Shown here: one piece after another, positions 49,601 to 61,273 of the stretch
How positions within the stretch are numbered: the first letter of the stretch is position 1
Layout: each line of letters begins with the position of its first letter
Source of the DNA: Saccharopolyspora sp. NFXS83
GTDB taxonomy: Bacteria > Actinomycetota > Actinomycetes > Mycobacteriales > Pseudonocardiaceae
Direction: 5' to 3'
Assembly (NCBI RefSeq): GCF_026241095.1
Contig: NZ_JAPFGB010000015.1
Coordinates: 1 to 64,000, forward strand
DNA length: 64,000 bases
Notes under the pieces: generated by a model
Database searches by the model: none
Told to the model about the DNA's origin: nothing
The model's input: only the letters and a program-made list of their open reading frames with translations
Program-made: the position numbers and the translations under genes

Positions 49601-52600
49601 CGCGGACGCCGCAGGAGGAGGTGCTGTGCACCGTGCTCGCCGAGGTGCTGGGTCTGCCTTCGGTGGACGTCGACGACAACTTCTTCGCCATCGGCGGCGA
49701 CAGCATCAGCTCCATCCAGGTGGTCAGCCGCGCCCGCGGGGCCGGACTGGCGCTCACCCCGCGCGAGATCTTCCGCTGCAAGACGGTCGCCGAGCTGGCG
49801 AAGGTCGTGCAGCCGATCGGCGCCCGGGCGCTGCCGACCGCGGCGGACGGTGTCGGCCCGGTCGAGCTGACCCCGATCGCCGAGCAGCTGCGCGAGGACG
49901 CGGGCACCCGCACCGAGCAGGTCCGCGAGTTCAGCCAGCACGTCGTGCTCGCGCTTCCGGACGAGGTGACCGCCGACTCGCTGGTCCCCGCGCTGCAGGC
50001 CGTGCTCGACCACCACGACGCGCTGCGCCTGGTGCTGCACGTGCCCGCGGAGGGCTTCTGGGCGCTGGAGACGGCGCCCGCCGGCTCGGTCGACGCGGCC
50101 GAGCTGCTGCGCACCGCCGACGCCGTCGGGGACGTGGACGCCGAGTGCGCTCGGCTGGTCTGCGAGGCCCGCGCCGAGCTCGCCCCGCAGGACGGGACGG
50201 TGCTGCGCGCGGTCCTGGTGCGCACCGGTGCGGGCCGCCGCGACCGGCTGGTGCTGGTGGTGCACCACCTCGCCGTGGACGGGGTGTCCTGGCGGGTCCT
50301 CGTCCCCGACCTGGCCGCCGCCTGGCGGGCCGTCCACGCGGGTGCCCCGGTCGAGCTGGGTCCGGTGGGCACCTCGCTGCGCCGCTGGGCGCAGGCCCTC
50401 GGGGAGCAGGCTCGTTCCACCGCGCGGATGCGGGAGCTGCCGGTGTGGACCGAGCAGCTGCGCGACGGCGGTCCGCTGGCGGACCGCCCGCTGGACCCGG
50501 CCCGCGACGTGCGCGGCACCGCCCGCTCGCTGCGGGTGGAGCTGTCCGCGGAGGTCACCGGCGCGCTGCTCACCGAGGTGCCCGCCGTGTTCCACGCCGA
50601 GATCAACCCGGTGCTGCTGACCGGGCTCGCGATCGCGCTGGCCGACCGGCGCCACCGGCGCGGGCTCGCGGGCACCGCCTCCCGGATCGAGCTGGAGGGC
50701 CACGGCCGCACCGGCCTGTCCGAGGATCTGGACCCGAGCCGGACGGTGGGCTGGTTCGCCTCCGCGTTCCCGGTGCGGCTGGACCCCGGCGCGCTCGACG
50801 TGGCGGAGGCCTTGGCGGGCGGACCCGCGATCGCCGAGGCGTTCAAGCCGGTCAAGGAGCAGTTGCGCGCGCTGCCGGACGACGGGCTGGGGTACGGCCT
50901 GCTGCGCTACGTCAACCCGCAGACCCGCGGCGCGCTCGCCGCCGCCGGGCGGCCCGAGATCGGCTTCAACTACCTCGGCCGCTTCGGCGTGGACGAGGAG
51001 GCGGAGTGGTCGTTCACCGGTGGCGGTGAGGCCGTCGGCGTCGGCGAGCACCCGGACATGCCGCTGCGCTACGCGGTGGAGTTCGCCTCGCTCACCGAGG
51101 ATCGCGCCGACGGGCCGCACCTGGTGGTGGACTGCACCTGGGCGGGGGAGCTGCTGTCCGAACAAGACGCCCGAGAGCTCACCGAGGGCTGGCTGCGGGC
51201 CCTGGAGGTGCTGGCCCGTTACGCCGCCACGCCTGGCGCCGGAGGCCGCACGCCTTCGGACTTCCCGCTGATCTCCCTGCCGCAGCAGGAGATCACCGGT
51301 CTGGAACGGGAACTCGGCCCGATCGAGGACCTGCTGCCGCCGACCCCGCTGCAGAAGGGCCTGCTGCTGCAGGCCGAGCGGGACCAGGAGGGTTTGGACG
51401 TCTACACGCTCCAGGTGACGGTGGACCTCGAAGGCCCGCTGGACACCGCAGCCGTCCGCGCCGCCGGGCAGGCCCTGCTGCGCAGGCATCCCGCGCTGCG
51501 CTCCGGCTTCCGCCGCCTGGGTTCCGGCGAGCCGGTGCAGGTGGTGCTGCCGGAGGTCGAGCTGCCCTGGCAGGAGACCGACCTGTCGCACCTGCCTGCC
51601 GACGAGCGTGCCGCTGAACTGGAGCGGCTCACCGAGCAGGAGTGGGCCCGCCGCTTCGACCTCGCGCGGCCTCCGTTGGTGCGCCTCGGCGTGGTGCGCA
51701 CCGGACCCGGCCACTTCCGTCTCATGTGGACGGTGCACCACGTGGTGCTGGACGGCTGGTCCAACCCGATCTTCGGCCGGGAGCTGTTCGAGCTCACCGC
51801 GAACGGCGCGGACGTGGGCGCGCTGCCCGAGGTGGCGCGCTACTCCGGCTACCTGGAATGGCTGGCCCGCCAGGACGGCGAAGCCGCCCGGGAGGCCTGG
51901 CGCGCGGCGCTGGGCACCGCGGACGAGCCGACGCTGCTGGCGCCCGGCGCGGCCGGGCACGCCGCGGAGCTGCCCGAGGCGCTGGTGGTGGACCTGCCGG
52001 ACGGGCTCACCGGGCGGCTGGACGAGTTCGCCCGCGCCCGCGAACTCACACCGAACACCGTGGTCCAGGGCGTGTGGGCGATCCTGCTGGGGCAGCTCAC
52101 CGGCCGGCGGGACGTCGTGTTCGGCGCGGTGCACTCCGGCCGCCCGGCGGAGTTGCCCGGTGTGGAGGCGGTGCTGGGCTCGTTCCTGACCACGCTGCCC
52201 GTCCGGGTCGACGCCGCGCCGGGCCGCCCGGTCGCCGCGCTGCTCGCCGAGCTCCAGGAGCAGCAGTTCGCGCTGGACCCGCATCGGCACCTGGGCTTGC
52301 CCGAGGTGCAGCGGGTTGCGGGGACCAGCGCAGCCCTGTTCGACACCGTGCTGAGCTTCCACAACTACCCGATGTCCGACGCCCGCGAGCTCAGCGGCAT
52401 CGTCCCCGGCGTGCGGGCCCTCGGCGGCCTGGCCAGGGTCGTCGCCGAATACCCGCTCGCGCTGGGCGTCTACCCCGGTGAACCGATGCGGCTGGAAGCG
52501 CAGTTCCAGACCGCGCTGCTGGACGCCGCCACCGCCGCCGGGATCGTGGACCGCTTCGTGCAGCTGCTGCGCGCGGTGCTCGCCGAGCCGGACGCGCGGG

Positions 52601-55600
52601 TGGGTGCGCTGGAGTCGCTCACCCCGGAGCAGCGCCTGGAGGTCGTGCGCTTCGGCGGGACCATCACCGAGTTCTCGCGCGCGGTCGCCCCGGACCTGCT
52701 GGCCGAGCAGGCCCGCGAACGCCCGGAGCACGAGGCCGTGGTCTTCGGCGCGGATTCCCGCAGCTACGGCGAGCTCGCCGGGCGCGCGAACCGGCTGGCC
52801 CGCTGGCTCATCGCGCGCGGTGCCGAGCCGGAAGGCCTGGTCGCGCTGGTGCTGCCGCGCTCGCACCTGATGGTGGAGGCGGTGGCCGGGGTGCTGGCCA
52901 GCGGCGCGGCCTACCTGCCGGTGGACCCGAAGCTGCCCGCCGAGCGGATCGAGCACATGCTCGCCGACGCCCGCCCCGCGCTCGTGCTGGGCACCGGCGA
53001 CACCCTCGCCGCACTGTCCGATGCGGACGTTCCGGCGGTGGCGCTGGACGGCGTCCAGGACGAGCTCGCCGCGTTCGACGACGGTCCGGTGACCGACGCG
53101 GAGCGGACCCGCCCGCTGCTGCCCGAGCACCCGGCCTACGTCATCTACACCTCCGGCTCCACCGGCCGCCCCAAGGGCGTGCTGGTCCCGCACGGCTCGC
53201 TGTGCGCGATGATCGCCGGCCACGGCGAGCGGTTCGGCGTGGACCGCGACAGCCGGATGCTGCTGTTCGCCTCGTTCAGCTTCGACGCCTCGGTGTGGGA
53301 GATCGGACTCGCGCTGCTGCGCGGCGGCACCCTGGTGCTCACCGACGACGAGACCCGGATGCCGGGCGAGCCGCTGGTGGACCTGATCTCCGCCGCGGGC
53401 ATCACGCACATCGGCATCCCGCCGGTGGTCGCCTCCTCGCTGCCCCCGGGCAGCGAACTGCCCGCCGGGCTCACCGTGGTGGTCGCGGGCGAGGCCTGCT
53501 CCGCCGAAGTGGTCGCCCGCTGGGCGGACCGGGTGCGGCTGTTCAACGGCTACGGGCCCACCGAGGCCGTGGTCGGCGCGACGATCAGCGGCCCGCTGTC
53601 GGGCGATCAGCGCCCGCCGATCGGCGAACCCACCACCGCGCACCGGGTGTACGTGCTCGACGCGGCGCTGCGCCCCGTTCCGGTCGGCGCCGTCGGCGAG
53701 ATCTACCTCAGCGGCGGGCTCGCCCGCGGCTACCTGGACCGGCCCGGCCTCACCGCCGAGCGGTTCGTGGCCGACCCGTTCCGGGACGGCGGCGAGCGGA
53801 TGTACCGCACCGGCGACCTCGGCCGGTGGCGCCCGGACGGGCAGTTGGACTACGCGGGCCGCTCCGACGACCAGGTGCAGCTGCGCGGGTTCCGCATCGA
53901 GCTCGGCGAAGTCGAGTCGGTGCTCGGCTCCCACCCCGAGGTGGAGCAGGCCGTGGTCGTGGTCCGCGAGGACGAGTCGGGCGACAAGCGGCTCGTCGGC
54001 TACGCGGTCACCGCCGGCGGCGAGGGCGTGCTGCCGCGCGGCCTGCGCGAGCACCTCGCCGACTCGCTGCCGGACTACATGGTCCCGGCCGCGCTGGTGG
54101 CGCTCGGCTCCTTCCCGCTGACCTCGCAGGGCAAGGTGGACCGGGCCGCGCTGCCGGAACCCGAGTCCGCGCCGCGGGCGGGCCGCGCGCCGCGCACCCC
54201 GGTGGAGGAGATCCTCTGCCACGTCTTCGCCGACGTGCTCGGGGTCCCGCAGGTGAGCATCGACGACGACTTCTTCGCCGCCGGTGGGCATTCGCTGCTG
54301 GCGACCCGCGTGGTGGGCCGGGCGCGTTCGGCGCTGAACGTGGAGCTGCCGATCAAGGACCTGTTCGAGGCGCGCACGGTCGCCGGGCTCGCCGAGCGGG
54401 TCGGCGGGGCCGAGCGCGCGCGGCGACCGCTGCGACCGGCCGACCGCACTGGTCGGCTCCCGCTGTCCTACGCGCAGCGCAGGCTCTGGTTCCTCAACCG
54501 GCTGGAATCGGCGAGCACCGGCACCTACAACGTGCCGCTCGCGCTGCGGCTGACCGGGGAGCTCGACGTGGCGGCGATGCGCGCGGCGCTCGGCGACGTC
54601 GTCGCCCGGCATGAGAGCCTGCGCACCGTCATCCCGGACGACGACGGATTGCCGCACCAGCAGGTGCTGCCCGCGGCCACCGCGCGACCGGACCTGCCGG
54701 TGCTCGACCTCGGCGAGGCCGAGCTGGGCGAGCGGCTGACCGCCGAGGCCGACCGCGGCTTCGACCTGAGCGCCGAAGCGCCGCTGCGCGCTCAGGTGTT
54801 CCGGCTCGAACCCGGCGAGCACGTGCTGCTGCTGGTGCTGCACCACACCGCGTTCGACGGATGGTCCATCGCGCCGCTGACCCGCGACCTCACGTCGGCC
54901 TATCGGGCGCGCTGCGCGGGGAAGGCGCCGCACTGGACGCCGCTACCGGTGCAGTACACCGACTACGCGGTCTGGCAGCGGGAGGTGCTGGGCGCCCCGG
55001 ACGACCCGGACAGCGCGCTCGCGCGGCAACTGGAGCACTGGACGCGGGCGCTCGCCGGACTGCCCGAGGAACTGGCGCTGCCGACGGACTTCCCGCGTCC
55101 CGCCGTCGGCGGCAACCACGGCGACGAGGTCGAGTTCGTCGTGGAACCCGAGCTGTACCAGGGACTTCTGGCGGTCGCGCGGGAATCCGGGGTCACCGCG
55201 TTCATGGTCTTCCAGGCCGCGCTGGCCGTGCTGCTGACCAGGCTCGGCGCCGGGACGGACATCCCGGTGGGCAGCCCGATCGCGGGCCGCACCGACGAGG
55301 CCACCGACGACCTGGTGGGCTTCTTCGTCAACACCATCGTGCTGCGCACCGACACCTCCGGGGACCCGGAGTTCGGCGAGCTGCTGCACCGGGTGCGCGA
55401 GGCCGGCCTCGGCGCCTACGCCCACCAGGAGGTGCCCTTCGAGCAGGTCGTGGAGGCGTTGAACCCGCGCCGCTCGCTGTCCCGGCACCCGCTGTTCCAG
55501 GTGATGCTGGTGCTGCAGAACGACCAGGACGAGCAGGCCGCGCTGCCGGGCCTGGACGCGCGGGTGCAGCCGGTGGTCTCGCCGCGCGCCAAGTTCGACC

Positions 55601-58479
55601 TCACGGTGCAGCTCGACGAGCTGCACGCGGGCGGCGCGCCGGACCGCGTGCGGGGCGCGCTGGAGTACAGCACCGACCTGTTCCGCCGGGAGACGGTGGC
55701 CGCGCTGGCGCAGCGGTTCCTGCGGGTGCTCGCCGCGGTCGCCGCGGACCCGTACCGGCGGCTCAGCGAGCTGGACGTGCTGCTGCCCGGCGAGGAAGCG
55801 GAACTGCGGAGCACCGGCACCGGAGCGGTCGTCGCCGACGCCGCGGACGGCGTGGTGGAACGGGTGCGCGAGCGCGCCGCCCGCACCCCGGACGCGATCG
55901 CCGTCGCCGACGACACCGGCGAGGTGAGCTACGCGGCGCTGGTCGCGCGGGCGAGCGCGCTGTCCCGGCGGCTGCCGGGCGCGGGCCCGGTCGGCGTGCT
56001 GGCCGCACCCGGGGCGGGCTTCGTCACCAGCGTGCTGGGCGTGCTCGGCGCCGGTGGCGCGTTCGTCCCGCTGGACGTGCACGCACCGCGTCCGCGACTC
56101 GCCGCGCTGCTCACCGACAGCGGCGCCCGGCACGTGGTGGCGGACGCGGCGCACGCGGAGCTCGCCGGGGAGGTCGTCGCGGACTCGGGCGCCGCGGTCG
56201 AGGTGGTGGTGCTCGACGGCGTGGAGGACGCGGAGCTCGCACCGGCGCTGGGCTCCGGCCTGGACCTGGGCTACGTGATCTTCACGTCGGGCTCGACGGG
56301 CCGCCCGAAGGGGGCGATGGTGCACCGGCGCGGCATGGTCAACCACCTGCTCGCCAAGGTGGAGGACCTGGCGCTGGTGGAGGGCGACGTGCTGGTGCAC
56401 AACGCCCCGGTCACCTTCGACATCGCGGTGTGGCAGATGCTCGCGGGCCTGCTCACCGGCTCCCGGGTCCGGGTCGTTCCCCGAGAGGTGGCCGCGAACC
56501 CGGACGCGCTGTTCGCGCTGATCGGCTCGGACGGCGTGAGTGTGCTGGAGGTGGTGCCCACGCTGCTGCGGGCCGCCCTCGACTCCTGGGACACCGGGAC
56601 GGCACCGGACCTGACGGGGCTGCGCCGGCTGGTGGTCACCGGCGAGGCGCTGCCGCCGGACCTGTGCGCCCGCTGGTTCGCCCGGTTCCCGGAGATCCCG
56701 CTGCTCAACGCCTACGGGCCCACCGAGTGCTCCGACGACGTCACGCACGCGGTGCTCACCGCCTCCGACGTGATCGGAGGCAGCCGCGCCCCGATCGGGC
56801 GTCCGGTGCGCAACACCCGGCTCTACCTGCTCGACGACCACCTGCGGCTGGTCCCGGCCGGGGTGGTGGGGGAGCTCTACGTCGGCGGAACCGGTGTCGG
56901 CCGCGGCTACCTGGACGACCCGGCCAAGACCGCGCAGACCTTCCTGCCCGACCCGTTCGCGGCCGACGGATCGCGGATGTACCGCACGGGCGACCGGGTG
57001 CTGCAGCGGCCGGACGGGCAGCTGGAGTTCCTGGAACGGCGGGACTTCCAGGTGAAGATCCGCGGCCACCGCATCGAGCTCGGCGAGATCGAGGTAGCGC
57101 TGCGCGGCCTGGACCGGGTCGGTGACGCCGTGGTGGACGTGGTCGTCGACTCCGACGGGCACAAGCGGCTCGTCGGCCACCTGGTCGCCGCCGACGCGGA
57201 CGGCGTCGAGGTCGATCAGGTTCGCGACCGGCTCGCCCAAGTGCTCCCGGAGTACATGGTGCCGTCGGCTTGGGCGGTGCTGGCGGCGATGCCGACCACC
57301 GCGCACGGCAAGGTCGACCGCGCCGCGCTGCCCGCCCCCGACCTCACCGGCGAAGCCCGCGGCCGGGAACCGCGCGGCCCGGTGGAGCAAGCGCTGTGCG
57401 GCATCCTCGCCGACGTGCTCGGGCTGTCCGGGGTCGGCGCGGAGGAGAACTTCTTCGCCGTCGGCGGTGACAGCATCACCTCGATCCAGGTGGTCAGCCG
57501 CGCCCGCACGGCCGGGATCCCGCTGGTGGTGGCCGACTTGTTCGTGCACCAGAACGTCGCCGCGCTCGCCCTCATCGCGCGGCAGCGCGAGCAGGAAGCG
57601 GGCGAGGACGCGGTCGAGGCGATGGAGCGGGTCTTCGACGAGGTCCGCGACACCGAGGGCACCGATCCGTTCGGCACCGTCCTCGCGATGCGCCCGGACC
57701 GCCCGCTGGCGCCGGTGTTCTGCCTGCACAGCGGGGTCGGTTTCAGCCTCCCGTACGTGGGGCTGACCGCGCACCTGGGCGACCGCCCGATCTACGGCCT
57801 GCAAGCGCCGGGGATCACCGAGCTCGCCGAGATCCCGGAGACGCTGCCCGAACTGGCCGCCGACTACGCCCGCCGGATCCGGGACATCCGCCCGGAAGGC
57901 CCGTACCACCTGCTCGGCTGGTCCTTCGGCGGCGTCCTCGCGCACGAGATCGCGGTGCGGCTGCAGTCCGAGGGCGCCGAGGTCGGCGTGGTCGCCGACC
58001 TCGACGCCTACCCGCCGGAACCGGACGAGGGCGATGACGACGAGCAGGCGATGCTCGGCTGGGTCTGGGAGCTGATCGGCCACGAGCGGGCCGAGCTCAC
58101 CGGCGACCGGCTCACCGACGACCGCATCGCCGACACCCTGGAGCAGGACGGCAACCCGCTCGCCGGGATGGGCCGCGACCGGGTGCTGGCGATGCTGCGG
58201 GTGATGCGCGCGCACTCGCGGATGTCGGTGCGCCACCGGCCCGGGGTGCTGCGCGGCTCGATGCTGCTGTTCACCGCCACCGACGGGCTCTCCGAGCAGG
58301 AGGTCGAGGCGAAAGCCCTGCGGTGGGCGCCGCACGTGGACGGTGCCGTGCACGCGCACCGGATCGAGTGCGGGCACGACGACATGATGGACGCGGAACC
58401 GCTGGCCCGGATCGGTGCCGCGGTGGCCGCCGAGCTCGACCGGGTGGACCGGTCGCAGTCGGGAGGGGAACGATCGTGA
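46678..58479 (+). CDS. Trimodular NRPS: C-A-T-E / C-A-T / C-A-T-TE
   Basis: A 3933-residue NRPS. C1 (HHLLCDG, His152); A1 (about 460-960; IFTSGSTG near 607; Asp657); T1 Ser1009; E (about 1030-1480; HHLAVDG His1196, EGHGR, VGWFAS, GYGLLRY, FNYLGRF); C2 (HHVVLDG, His1687); A2 (about 2010-2500; Asp2203); T2 Ser2539; C3 (HHTAFDG, His2722); A3 (about 3060-3560; Asp3248); T3 Ser3599; TE (GWSFGG, Ser3749). By GrsA alignment A1 and A3 share the pocket D-I-W-E-V-T-A-D-D, whose three extra acids suit a cationic side chain, plausibly Dap. A2 reads D-A-W-G-V-A-G-V-G (unassigned). C1 likely takes an acyl starter. ATG 46678; the stop overlaps the ABC permease. Confidence 0.93.
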   Translation: MTAVETPSLPLSAGQRDIWFDEVAAASGGSGGSAACKSGGSAAYNTAGYLDISGPLDVELFTRAVAGLVAEAECMRCRFTEVDGEPRQCVEPLPEPPLQLRDFSGEADPAAAARDWIAAELDRPFSLTEFPLFRLALVRVGPDRVFFSMCIHHLLCDGFSQVVFWRRLGELYDALLAGESAVDGALPPLRELIDAEASYAVSGQADRDREFWAKRFPRTPELVTLSRVDAAPAQRFHRATEVVGRRVLERVQAAAREAKVTVPTVLLAAFGVYTQRMVGGPDVLLSMPVTARVNRRMRAIPGMVNNYVPLRLRVHPEMSRAELLKQLSGELAGAIKHQRHRVSRIRQGMGLASDDNRPFGPFVNVLPQETRPSLGDCEVVVHNLSTGLVDDLEVTVVDAPDGGVEVHLSANRARYSERETREHSARFCAFLRRFAELDPGGRLAQLELVGERERERLLRVGTGPDGPVEPVDVVARVRERAARTPDAVAVADDAGELGYAELVARASAVSRRVSPGVAGVLAAPGTGFVTAVLGVLGSGAAFLPLDVNAPAGRTAGLIADAGCACLITDAAHRELAAEVAGSAEVLELDGAADAELAPALGSDLDLGYVIFTSGSTGRPKGAMVHRRGMTNHLLAKVEDLALVADDVLVHNAPVTFDIAVWQMLAGLLTGSRVRVVRRDVAADPDSLFPLAAAESVTVLEVVPSLLRAALDGWDAGLAVPALSALRLLVVTGEPLPPDLCTRWFARFPGIPLVNAYGPTECSDDVTHGAFSAGEQEFGVRVPIGRPVRRTSLYVLGDQLRPVPQGVPGELYVGGTGVGRGYLGDPAKTALAFLPDPFAADGSRMYRTGDRVVLRADGQLEFLERRDFQVKIRGHRIELGEIEVALREVAGVADAAVAVVPDPAGHKRLVAYLVPTEPGTPLDTARVRADLGAALPSYMVPAVALTLDRLPLTGNGKVDRTALPKPELTAASATRSRTPQEEVLCTVLAEVLGLPSVDVDDNFFAIGGDSISSIQVVSRARGAGLALTPREIFRCKTVAELAKVVQPIGARALPTAADGVGPVELTPIAEQLREDAGTRTEQVREFSQHVVLALPDEVTADSLVPALQAVLDHHDALRLVLHVPAEGFWALETAPAGSVDAAELLRTADAVGDVDAECARLVCEARAELAPQDGTVLRAVLVRTGAGRRDRLVLVVHHLAVDGVSWRVLVPDLAAAWRAVHAGAPVELGPVGTSLRRWAQALGEQARSTARMRELPVWTEQLRDGGPLADRPLDPARDVRGTARSLRVELSAEVTGALLTEVPAVFHAEINPVLLTGLAIALADRRHRRGLAGTASRIELEGHGRTGLSEDLDPSRTVGWFASAFPVRLDPGALDVAEALAGGPAIAEAFKPVKEQLRALPDDGLGYGLLRYVNPQTRGALAAAGRPEIGFNYLGRFGVDEEAEWSFTGGGEAVGVGEHPDMPLRYAVEFASLTEDRADGPHLVVDCTWAGELLSEQDARELTEGWLRALEVLARYAATPGAGGRTPSDFPLISLPQQEITGLERELGPIEDLLPPTPLQKGLLLQAERDQEGLDVYTLQVTVDLEGPLDTAAVRAAGQALLRRHPALRSGFRRLGSGEPVQVVLPEVELPWQETDLSHLPADERAAELERLTEQEWARRFDLARPPLVRLGVVRTGPGHFRLMWTVHHVVLDGWSNPIFGRELFELTANGADVGALPEVARYSGYLEWLARQDGEAAREAWRAALGTADEPTLLAPGAAGHAAELPEALVVDLPDGLTGRLDEFARARELTPNTVVQGVWAILLGQLTGRRDVVFGAVHSGRPAELPGVEAVLGSFLTTLPVRVDAAPGRPVAALLAELQEQQFALDPHRHLGLPEVQRVAGTSAALFDTVLSFHNYPMSDARELSGIVPGVRALGGLARVVAEYPLALGVYPGEPMRLEAQFQTALLDAATAAGIVDRFVQLLRAVLAEPDARVGALESLTPEQRLEVVRFGGTITEFSRAVAPDLLAEQARERPEHEAVVFGADSRSYGELAGRANRLARWLIARGAEPEGLVALVLPRSHLMVEAVAGVLASGAAYLPVDPKLPAERIEHMLADARPALVLGTGDTLAALSDADVPAVALDGVQDELAAFDDGPVTDAERTRPLLPEHPAYVIYTSGSTGRPKGVLVPHGSLCAMIAGHGERFGVDRDSRMLLFASFSFDASVWEIGLALLRGGTLVLTDDETRMPGEPLVDLISAAGITHIGIPPVVASSLPPGSELPAGLTVVVAGEACSAEVVARWADRVRLFNGYGPTEAVVGATISGPLSGDQRPPIGEPTTAHRVYVLDAALRPVPVGAVGEIYLSGGLARGYLDRPGLTAERFVADPFRDGGERMYRTGDLGRWRPDGQLDYAGRSDDQVQLRGFRIELGEVESVLGSHPEVEQAVVVVREDESGDKRLVGYAVTAGGEGVLPRGLREHLADSLPDYMVPAALVALGSFPLTSQGKVDRAALPEPESAPRAGRAPRTPVEEILCHVFADVLGVPQVSIDDDFFAAGGHSLLATRVVGRARSALNVELPIKDLFEARTVAGLAERVGGAERARRPLRPADRTGRLPLSYAQRRLWFLNRLESASTGTYNVPLALRLTGELDVAAMRAALGDVVARHESLRTVIPDDDGLPHQQVLPAATARPDLPVLDLGEAELGERLTAEADRGFDLSAEAPLRAQVFRLEPGEHVLLLVLHHTAFDGWSIAPLTRDLTSAYRARCAGKAPHWTPLPVQYTDYAVWQREVLGAPDDPDSALARQLEHWTRALAGLPEELALPTDFPRPAVGGNHGDEVEFVVEPELYQGLLAVARESGVTAFMVFQAALAVLLTRLGAGTDIPVGSPIAGRTDEATDDLVGFFVNTIVLRTDTSGDPEFGELLHRVREAGLGAYAHQEVPFEQVVEALNPRRSLSRHPLFQVMLVLQNDQDEQAALPGLDARVQPVVSPRAKFDLTVQLDELHAGGAPDRVRGALEYSTDLFRRETVAALAQRFLRVLAAVAADPYRRLSELDVLLPGEEAELRSTGTGAVVADAADGVVERVRERAARTPDAIAVADDTGEVSYAALVARASALSRRLPGAGPVGVLAAPGAGFVTSVLGVLGAGGAFVPLDVHAPRPRLAALLTDSGARHVVADAAHAELAGEVVADSGAAVEVVVLDGVEDAELAPALGSGLDLGYVIFTSGSTGRPKGAMVHRRGMVNHLLAKVEDLALVEGDVLVHNAPVTFDIAVWQMLAGLLTGSRVRVVPREVAANPDALFALIGSDGVSVLEVVPTLLRAALDSWDTGTAPDLTGLRRLVVTGEALPPDLCARWFARFPEIPLLNAYGPTECSDDVTHAVLTASDVIGGSRAPIGRPVRNTRLYLLDDHLRLVPAGVVGELYVGGTGVGRGYLDDPAKTAQTFLPDPFAADGSRMYRTGDRVLQRPDGQLEFLERRDFQVKIRGHRIELGEIEVALRGLDRVGDAVVDVVVDSDGHKRLVGHLVAADADGVEVDQVRDRLAQVLPEYMVPSAWAVLAAMPTTAHGKVDRAALPAPDLTGEARGREPRGPVEQALCGILADVLGLSGVGAEENFFAVGGDSITSIQVVSRARTAGIPLVVADLFVHQNVAALALIARQREQEAGEDAVEAMERVFDEVRDTEGTDPFGTVLAMRPDRPLAPVFCLHSGVGFSLPYVGLTAHLGDRPIYGLQAPGITELAEIPETLPELAADYARRIRDIRPEGPYHLLGWSFGGVLAHEIAVRLQSEGAEVGVVADLDAYPPEPDEGDDDEQAMLGWVWELIGHERAELTGDRLTDDRIADTLEQDGNPLAGMGRDRVLAMLRVMRAHSRMSVRHRPGVLRGSMLLFTATDGLSEQEVEAKALRWAPHVDGAVHAHRIECGHDDMMDAEPLARIGAAVAAELDRVDRSQSGGERS

Positions 58480-59300
58480 GCGCAACAGCCGGCATCGCGG
58501 TGCCGGGCGGACCCGGTGCCGTGCTCACCGAGGTGGCCGCGGTGGCCGGGCGGAGGCTGCGCCACCTGCGCCGAGCCCCCGGCCGGTTCATCGGGATCAC
58601 GTTGAACCCGCTGGTGTCGATCCTGGTGCTGGGCTACCTGTTCCAGAGCTCGATCACCATCCCGGGCGGAGGCGACTACCAGGAGTACCTGTTCGCGGGG
58701 GCCGCGCTGCAGGTGGGGTTGGCAGGGGTGGGGCCGACCGCGATCGCGGTCGCCTCGGACCGGCAGGGCGGGCTGATCGACCGGTTCCGCTCGCTGCCGA
58801 TCTCCCGCGCGTCCGTCCTGTTCGGACACACCTGCGCGGACTTCCTGGTGGGGCTGGTCGGCCTGGTGGTGGTCACCGCGGTGGGCCTGCTGCTGGGCTG
58901 GCGCCCGCACACCGGGCCGCTGCAGGTGCTCGCGGGATTCGGGCTGCTGGCGGTGTTCCTCTACGTGATGCTCTGGGTCGGCGTGCTGCTGGGCATGGTG
59001 CTGCACAGCCTGGAATCCATCGACTCGCTCGCGCCGCTCATCGCGGTGGTGTTCCCGTTCCTGTCCAACGCTTTCCTGTCCGAGCAGAACCTGCCGGGCT
59101 GGCTGGTGCCGGTGGCCGCGTGGAACCCGATCAGCGCCGTCGCCACCGCCTGTCGGCAGCTGTGGGGCAACCCGGTCACGACCGGCACCGGATTTCCCTC
59201 CGAGCACCCGGGAATCGTGGTGCTGGTGACGCTGGCCGTGCTGTTCGCGGTGACCACCTGGATCAGCCTGCGCCGCTACCGCGACACCGCCGCTGGATGA
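58476..59300 (+). CDS. ABC-2 type permease (DrrB-like exporter subunit)
   Basis: A 274-residue membrane protein with six hydrophobic segments and the ABC-2 pattern: [19 protein letters not shown], the [31 protein letters not shown] loop and [15 protein letters not shown] near the C-terminus, typical of DrrB-type antibiotic exporters. GTG 58476 overlaps the NRPS stop by 4 nt. Its ATPase partner is probably the gene at 61256, in the other SARP-controlled operon. Likely exports the product and gives self-protection. Confidence 0.85.
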   Translation: MSATAGIAVPGGPGAVLTEVAAVAGRRLRHLRRAPGRFIGITLNPLVSILVLGYLFQSSITIPGGGDYQEYLFAGAALQVGLAGVGPTAIAVASDRQGGLIDRFRSLPISRASVLFGHTCADFLVGLVGLVVVTAVGLLLGWRPHTGPLQVLAGFGLLAVFLYVMLWVGVLLGMVLHSLESIDSLAPLIAVVFPFLSNAFLSEQNLPGWLVPVAAWNPISAVATACRQLWGNPVTTGTGFPSEHPGIVVLVTLAVLFAVTTWISLRRYRDTAAG

Positions 59301-59330
59301 GCCGTATTGGCTTGCTCTGGTGGTCGGGTG

Positions 59331-59478
59331 GCGGAACCTCAGCGTTCTTCTCGCTGCGGGATCTTTCTCCCGAGTGGCTCCGCCACGAGGGAAAAGCCGT
59401 CCTCGCGAGAAGAACGCTGAGAACCCGCGGGTGGTTCGGCTGCGTGCTGGGTCGCTGCTCAGCGGCTTCGCCGCTGGC
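59331..59478. repeat. Dispersed palindromic repeat, full copy with 17-bp hairpin
   Basis: Arms 59338-59354 and 59405-59421 are a perfect 17-bp inverted repeat enclosing a smaller stem-loop. The ends 59331-59344 and 59455-59478 match the copy at 34783-34845 in reverse orientation. The element fills the gap between the permease and P450 genes (59301-59597) and could serve as terminator after the permease. Confidence 0.8.
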
Positions 59479-59597
59479 AGGACGAGGACGACCGGACTCG
59501 GGGAGGAGCCGGGTTGTTCAGGTCAAGTGCGGCATCCGCCGCCGACCGGACGAGGAATAGCGAACATGACTCGAGTTGAAGGACGGGCAGTGCACCG

Positions 59598-60809
59598 ATG
59601 AAGCCGATTCCCGCGGACCTGACCGAGATCGACCTGACCGACCCGCAGACCTTCCTGGACCTGGACCCGATCGACATGTGGCGGCGGTTCCGCGCCGAGC
59701 GTCCGGTGCACCGGCACCGCGCGATCGGCGGGGCGCCCGGGTTCTGGGCGGTCACCCGGCACGCCGACCTGATGGCCGTCTACCGGGACAACAAGCGGTT
59801 CACCTCCGAACGCGGCAACGTGCTCGCCACGCTGCTGCAGGGCCACGATTCCGCCGCGGGCAAGATGATGGCGGTCACCGACGGGCCGCGGCACAAGGCG
59901 ATCCGCAAGCTGGTGCTGGAGTCCTTCTCGCCCCGGGTGCTCAAGCACGTCGTCGGCGGCATCCACGAACGCACCCGCGCGCTGCTGGACCAGGCGCTGG
60001 AGCTGGGCCGCTTCGACTTCGCCACCGACGTCGCCGACCACGTGCCGATCGGCACCATCGGCGATCTGATGGACATCCCGCAGGCCGACCGGCCGCCGCT
60101 GGTGCGGTGGAACACCCTCACCTTGAGCAGGCACAGCTCGGACGAGGCGGCCGAGGACGAGCTGATGGCCCGCAACGAGATCCTGATGTACTTCTCCGAC
60201 CTGGCGCGCCGCAGGCGCCGCAAGCCGGGCGAGGACGTGATCAGCGCGCTGGCCACCGGTCTCGTGGACGGGGAGCCGCTGACCGAGGACGAGATCGTCT
60301 TCAACTGCTACAGCCTCATCCTCGGCGGCGACGAGTCCAGCCGGATGTCCTCGATCGGCGCGGTGAAGGCGTTCTCGGAGTTCCCCGAGCAATGGGGCGC
60401 GCTCAAGTCGGGGGAGGCCGACGTGGAGAGCGCGACCGAGGAGGTGCTGCGCTGGACCACCCCGGCGATGCACTTCGGCCGCCGCGCGCTGCAGGACGTG
60501 CCGGTCGGCGACCAGGTGGTCGAGGCCGGGGACGTCGTGACGCTGTGGAACTCCTCGGCGAACTTCGACGAGGCCGTCTACGCCGAGCCGGAGCGCTTCG
60601 ACCTGGCGCGGCAGCCCAACAAGCACCTCGCCTTCGGCTTCGGCCCGCACTTCTGCATCGGCGCGTTCCTGGGCCGCGCGCACGTCGGCGCGATGCTGGA
60701 GGGCCTCCGCGACCGCGTCGCCGACGTCCAGGTGACCGGCGAGCCGAAGCGCCTCTACTCCAACTTCGTCCACGGCTTCAGCAGCCTCCCGGTCGAGTTC
60801 ACCCCCTGA
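59598..60809 (+). CDS. Cytochrome P450
   Basis: A 403-residue soluble P450. The I-helix has LILGGDESSRMSS (the A/G-G-x-E/D-S/T oxygen-binding pattern), K-helix EEVLRW (ExxR), and the heme loop FGFGPHFCIGAFLGR with ligand Cys353. It is intact and of usual length. It probably hydroxylates the polyketide chain or a T-domain-bound amino acid. No heptamer triplet is visible upstream, and no ferredoxin gene is adjacent. ATG 59598 follows a GAAGGACGGG stretch. Confidence 0.92.
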   Translation: MKPIPADLTEIDLTDPQTFLDLDPIDMWRRFRAERPVHRHRAIGGAPGFWAVTRHADLMAVYRDNKRFTSERGNVLATLLQGHDSAAGKMMAVTDGPRHKAIRKLVLESFSPRVLKHVVGGIHERTRALLDQALELGRFDFATDVADHVPIGTIGDLMDIPQADRPPLVRWNTLTLSRHSSDEAAEDELMARNEILMYFSDLARRRRRKPGEDVISALATGLVDGEPLTEDEIVFNCYSLILGGDESSRMSSIGAVKAFSEFPEQWGALKSGEADVESATEEVLRWTTPAMHFGRRALQDVPVGDQVVEAGDVVTLWNSSANFDEAVYAEPERFDLARQPNKHLAFGFGPHFCIGAFLGRAHVGAMLEGLRDRVADVQVTGEPKRLYSNFVHGFSSLPVEFTP

Positions 60810-60885
60810 CCCGGGGAGCCAGGTCAACGGCCCCCCGCCCGACGGGATCGGGCCGGTGGGCCGCTCACCTCGATCGGGCGGAAGG

Positions 60886-60914
60886 CGTCAGGGGTTCGTC
60901 AGCGGGTCGTCAGC
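60886..60914 (+). promoter_or_regulatory. SARP operator 3: three CGTCAG(G/C) heptamers at 11-bp spacing
   Basis: CGTCAGG (60886-60892), CGTCAGC (60897-60903) and CGTCAGC (60908-60914) at exact 11-bp spacing, with AGCAT beginning 11 bp past the last base. It lies 75 bp before the mbtH gene. Confidence 0.8.
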
Positions 60915-60988
60915 CCGGGTGGTGAGCATGGCAGGGCGGCCCCTGCGCGGAGGCCGACGCCGGCGAGCGAACCAGAGGAGCGTTCGAG

Positions 60989-61207
60989 ATGACGAACCCT
61001 TTCGACGACCAGGACGGCACGTTCGCGGTGCTGGTCAACGACGAGGAGCAGCACAGCCTGTGGCCGTCCTTCGCCGCGGTGCCCGCCGGCTGGCGGGTCG
61101 CGCTGGACGGGGCGAGCAGGCGGGCCGCGCTGGACTACGTCGCGGAGCACTGGACCGACCTGCGGCCCAAGAGCCTCCGCGAGCAGGCGGGTACCTCCGC
61201 CCGGTGA
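60989..61207 (+). CDS. MbtH-like protein
   Basis: A 72-residue MbtH-family protein: [31 protein letters not shown] and [11 protein letters not shown], with the conserved Trp pattern. MbtH proteins bind and activate NRPS adenylation domains; this one presumably serves the NRPS at 46678. ATG 60989. It heads a small operon with the ABC ATPase. Confidence 0.95.
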   Translation: MTNPFDDQDGTFAVLVNDEEQHSLWPSFAAVPAGWRVALDGASRRAALDYVAEHWTDLRPKSLREQAGTSAR

Positions 61208-61273
61208 CCCCGGGCGGTCCTTCGAACAGCGGAGCCGCGGCGGCGCGGCGACCGCGTGGGAGTGCGCGTGGAC

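Noticed and set aside
52680-54170. Substrate prediction for NRPS A2
   Set aside because: The pocket read by eye (D-A-W-G-V-A-G-V-G) does not match a code I know with confidence, so no amino acid is named.
46591-54933. 2780-codon open frame on the minus strand
   Set aside because: It is antisense to the NRPS, Arg/Val/Gln/Asp-rich without any domain pattern, and arises from GC-rich third-position bias.
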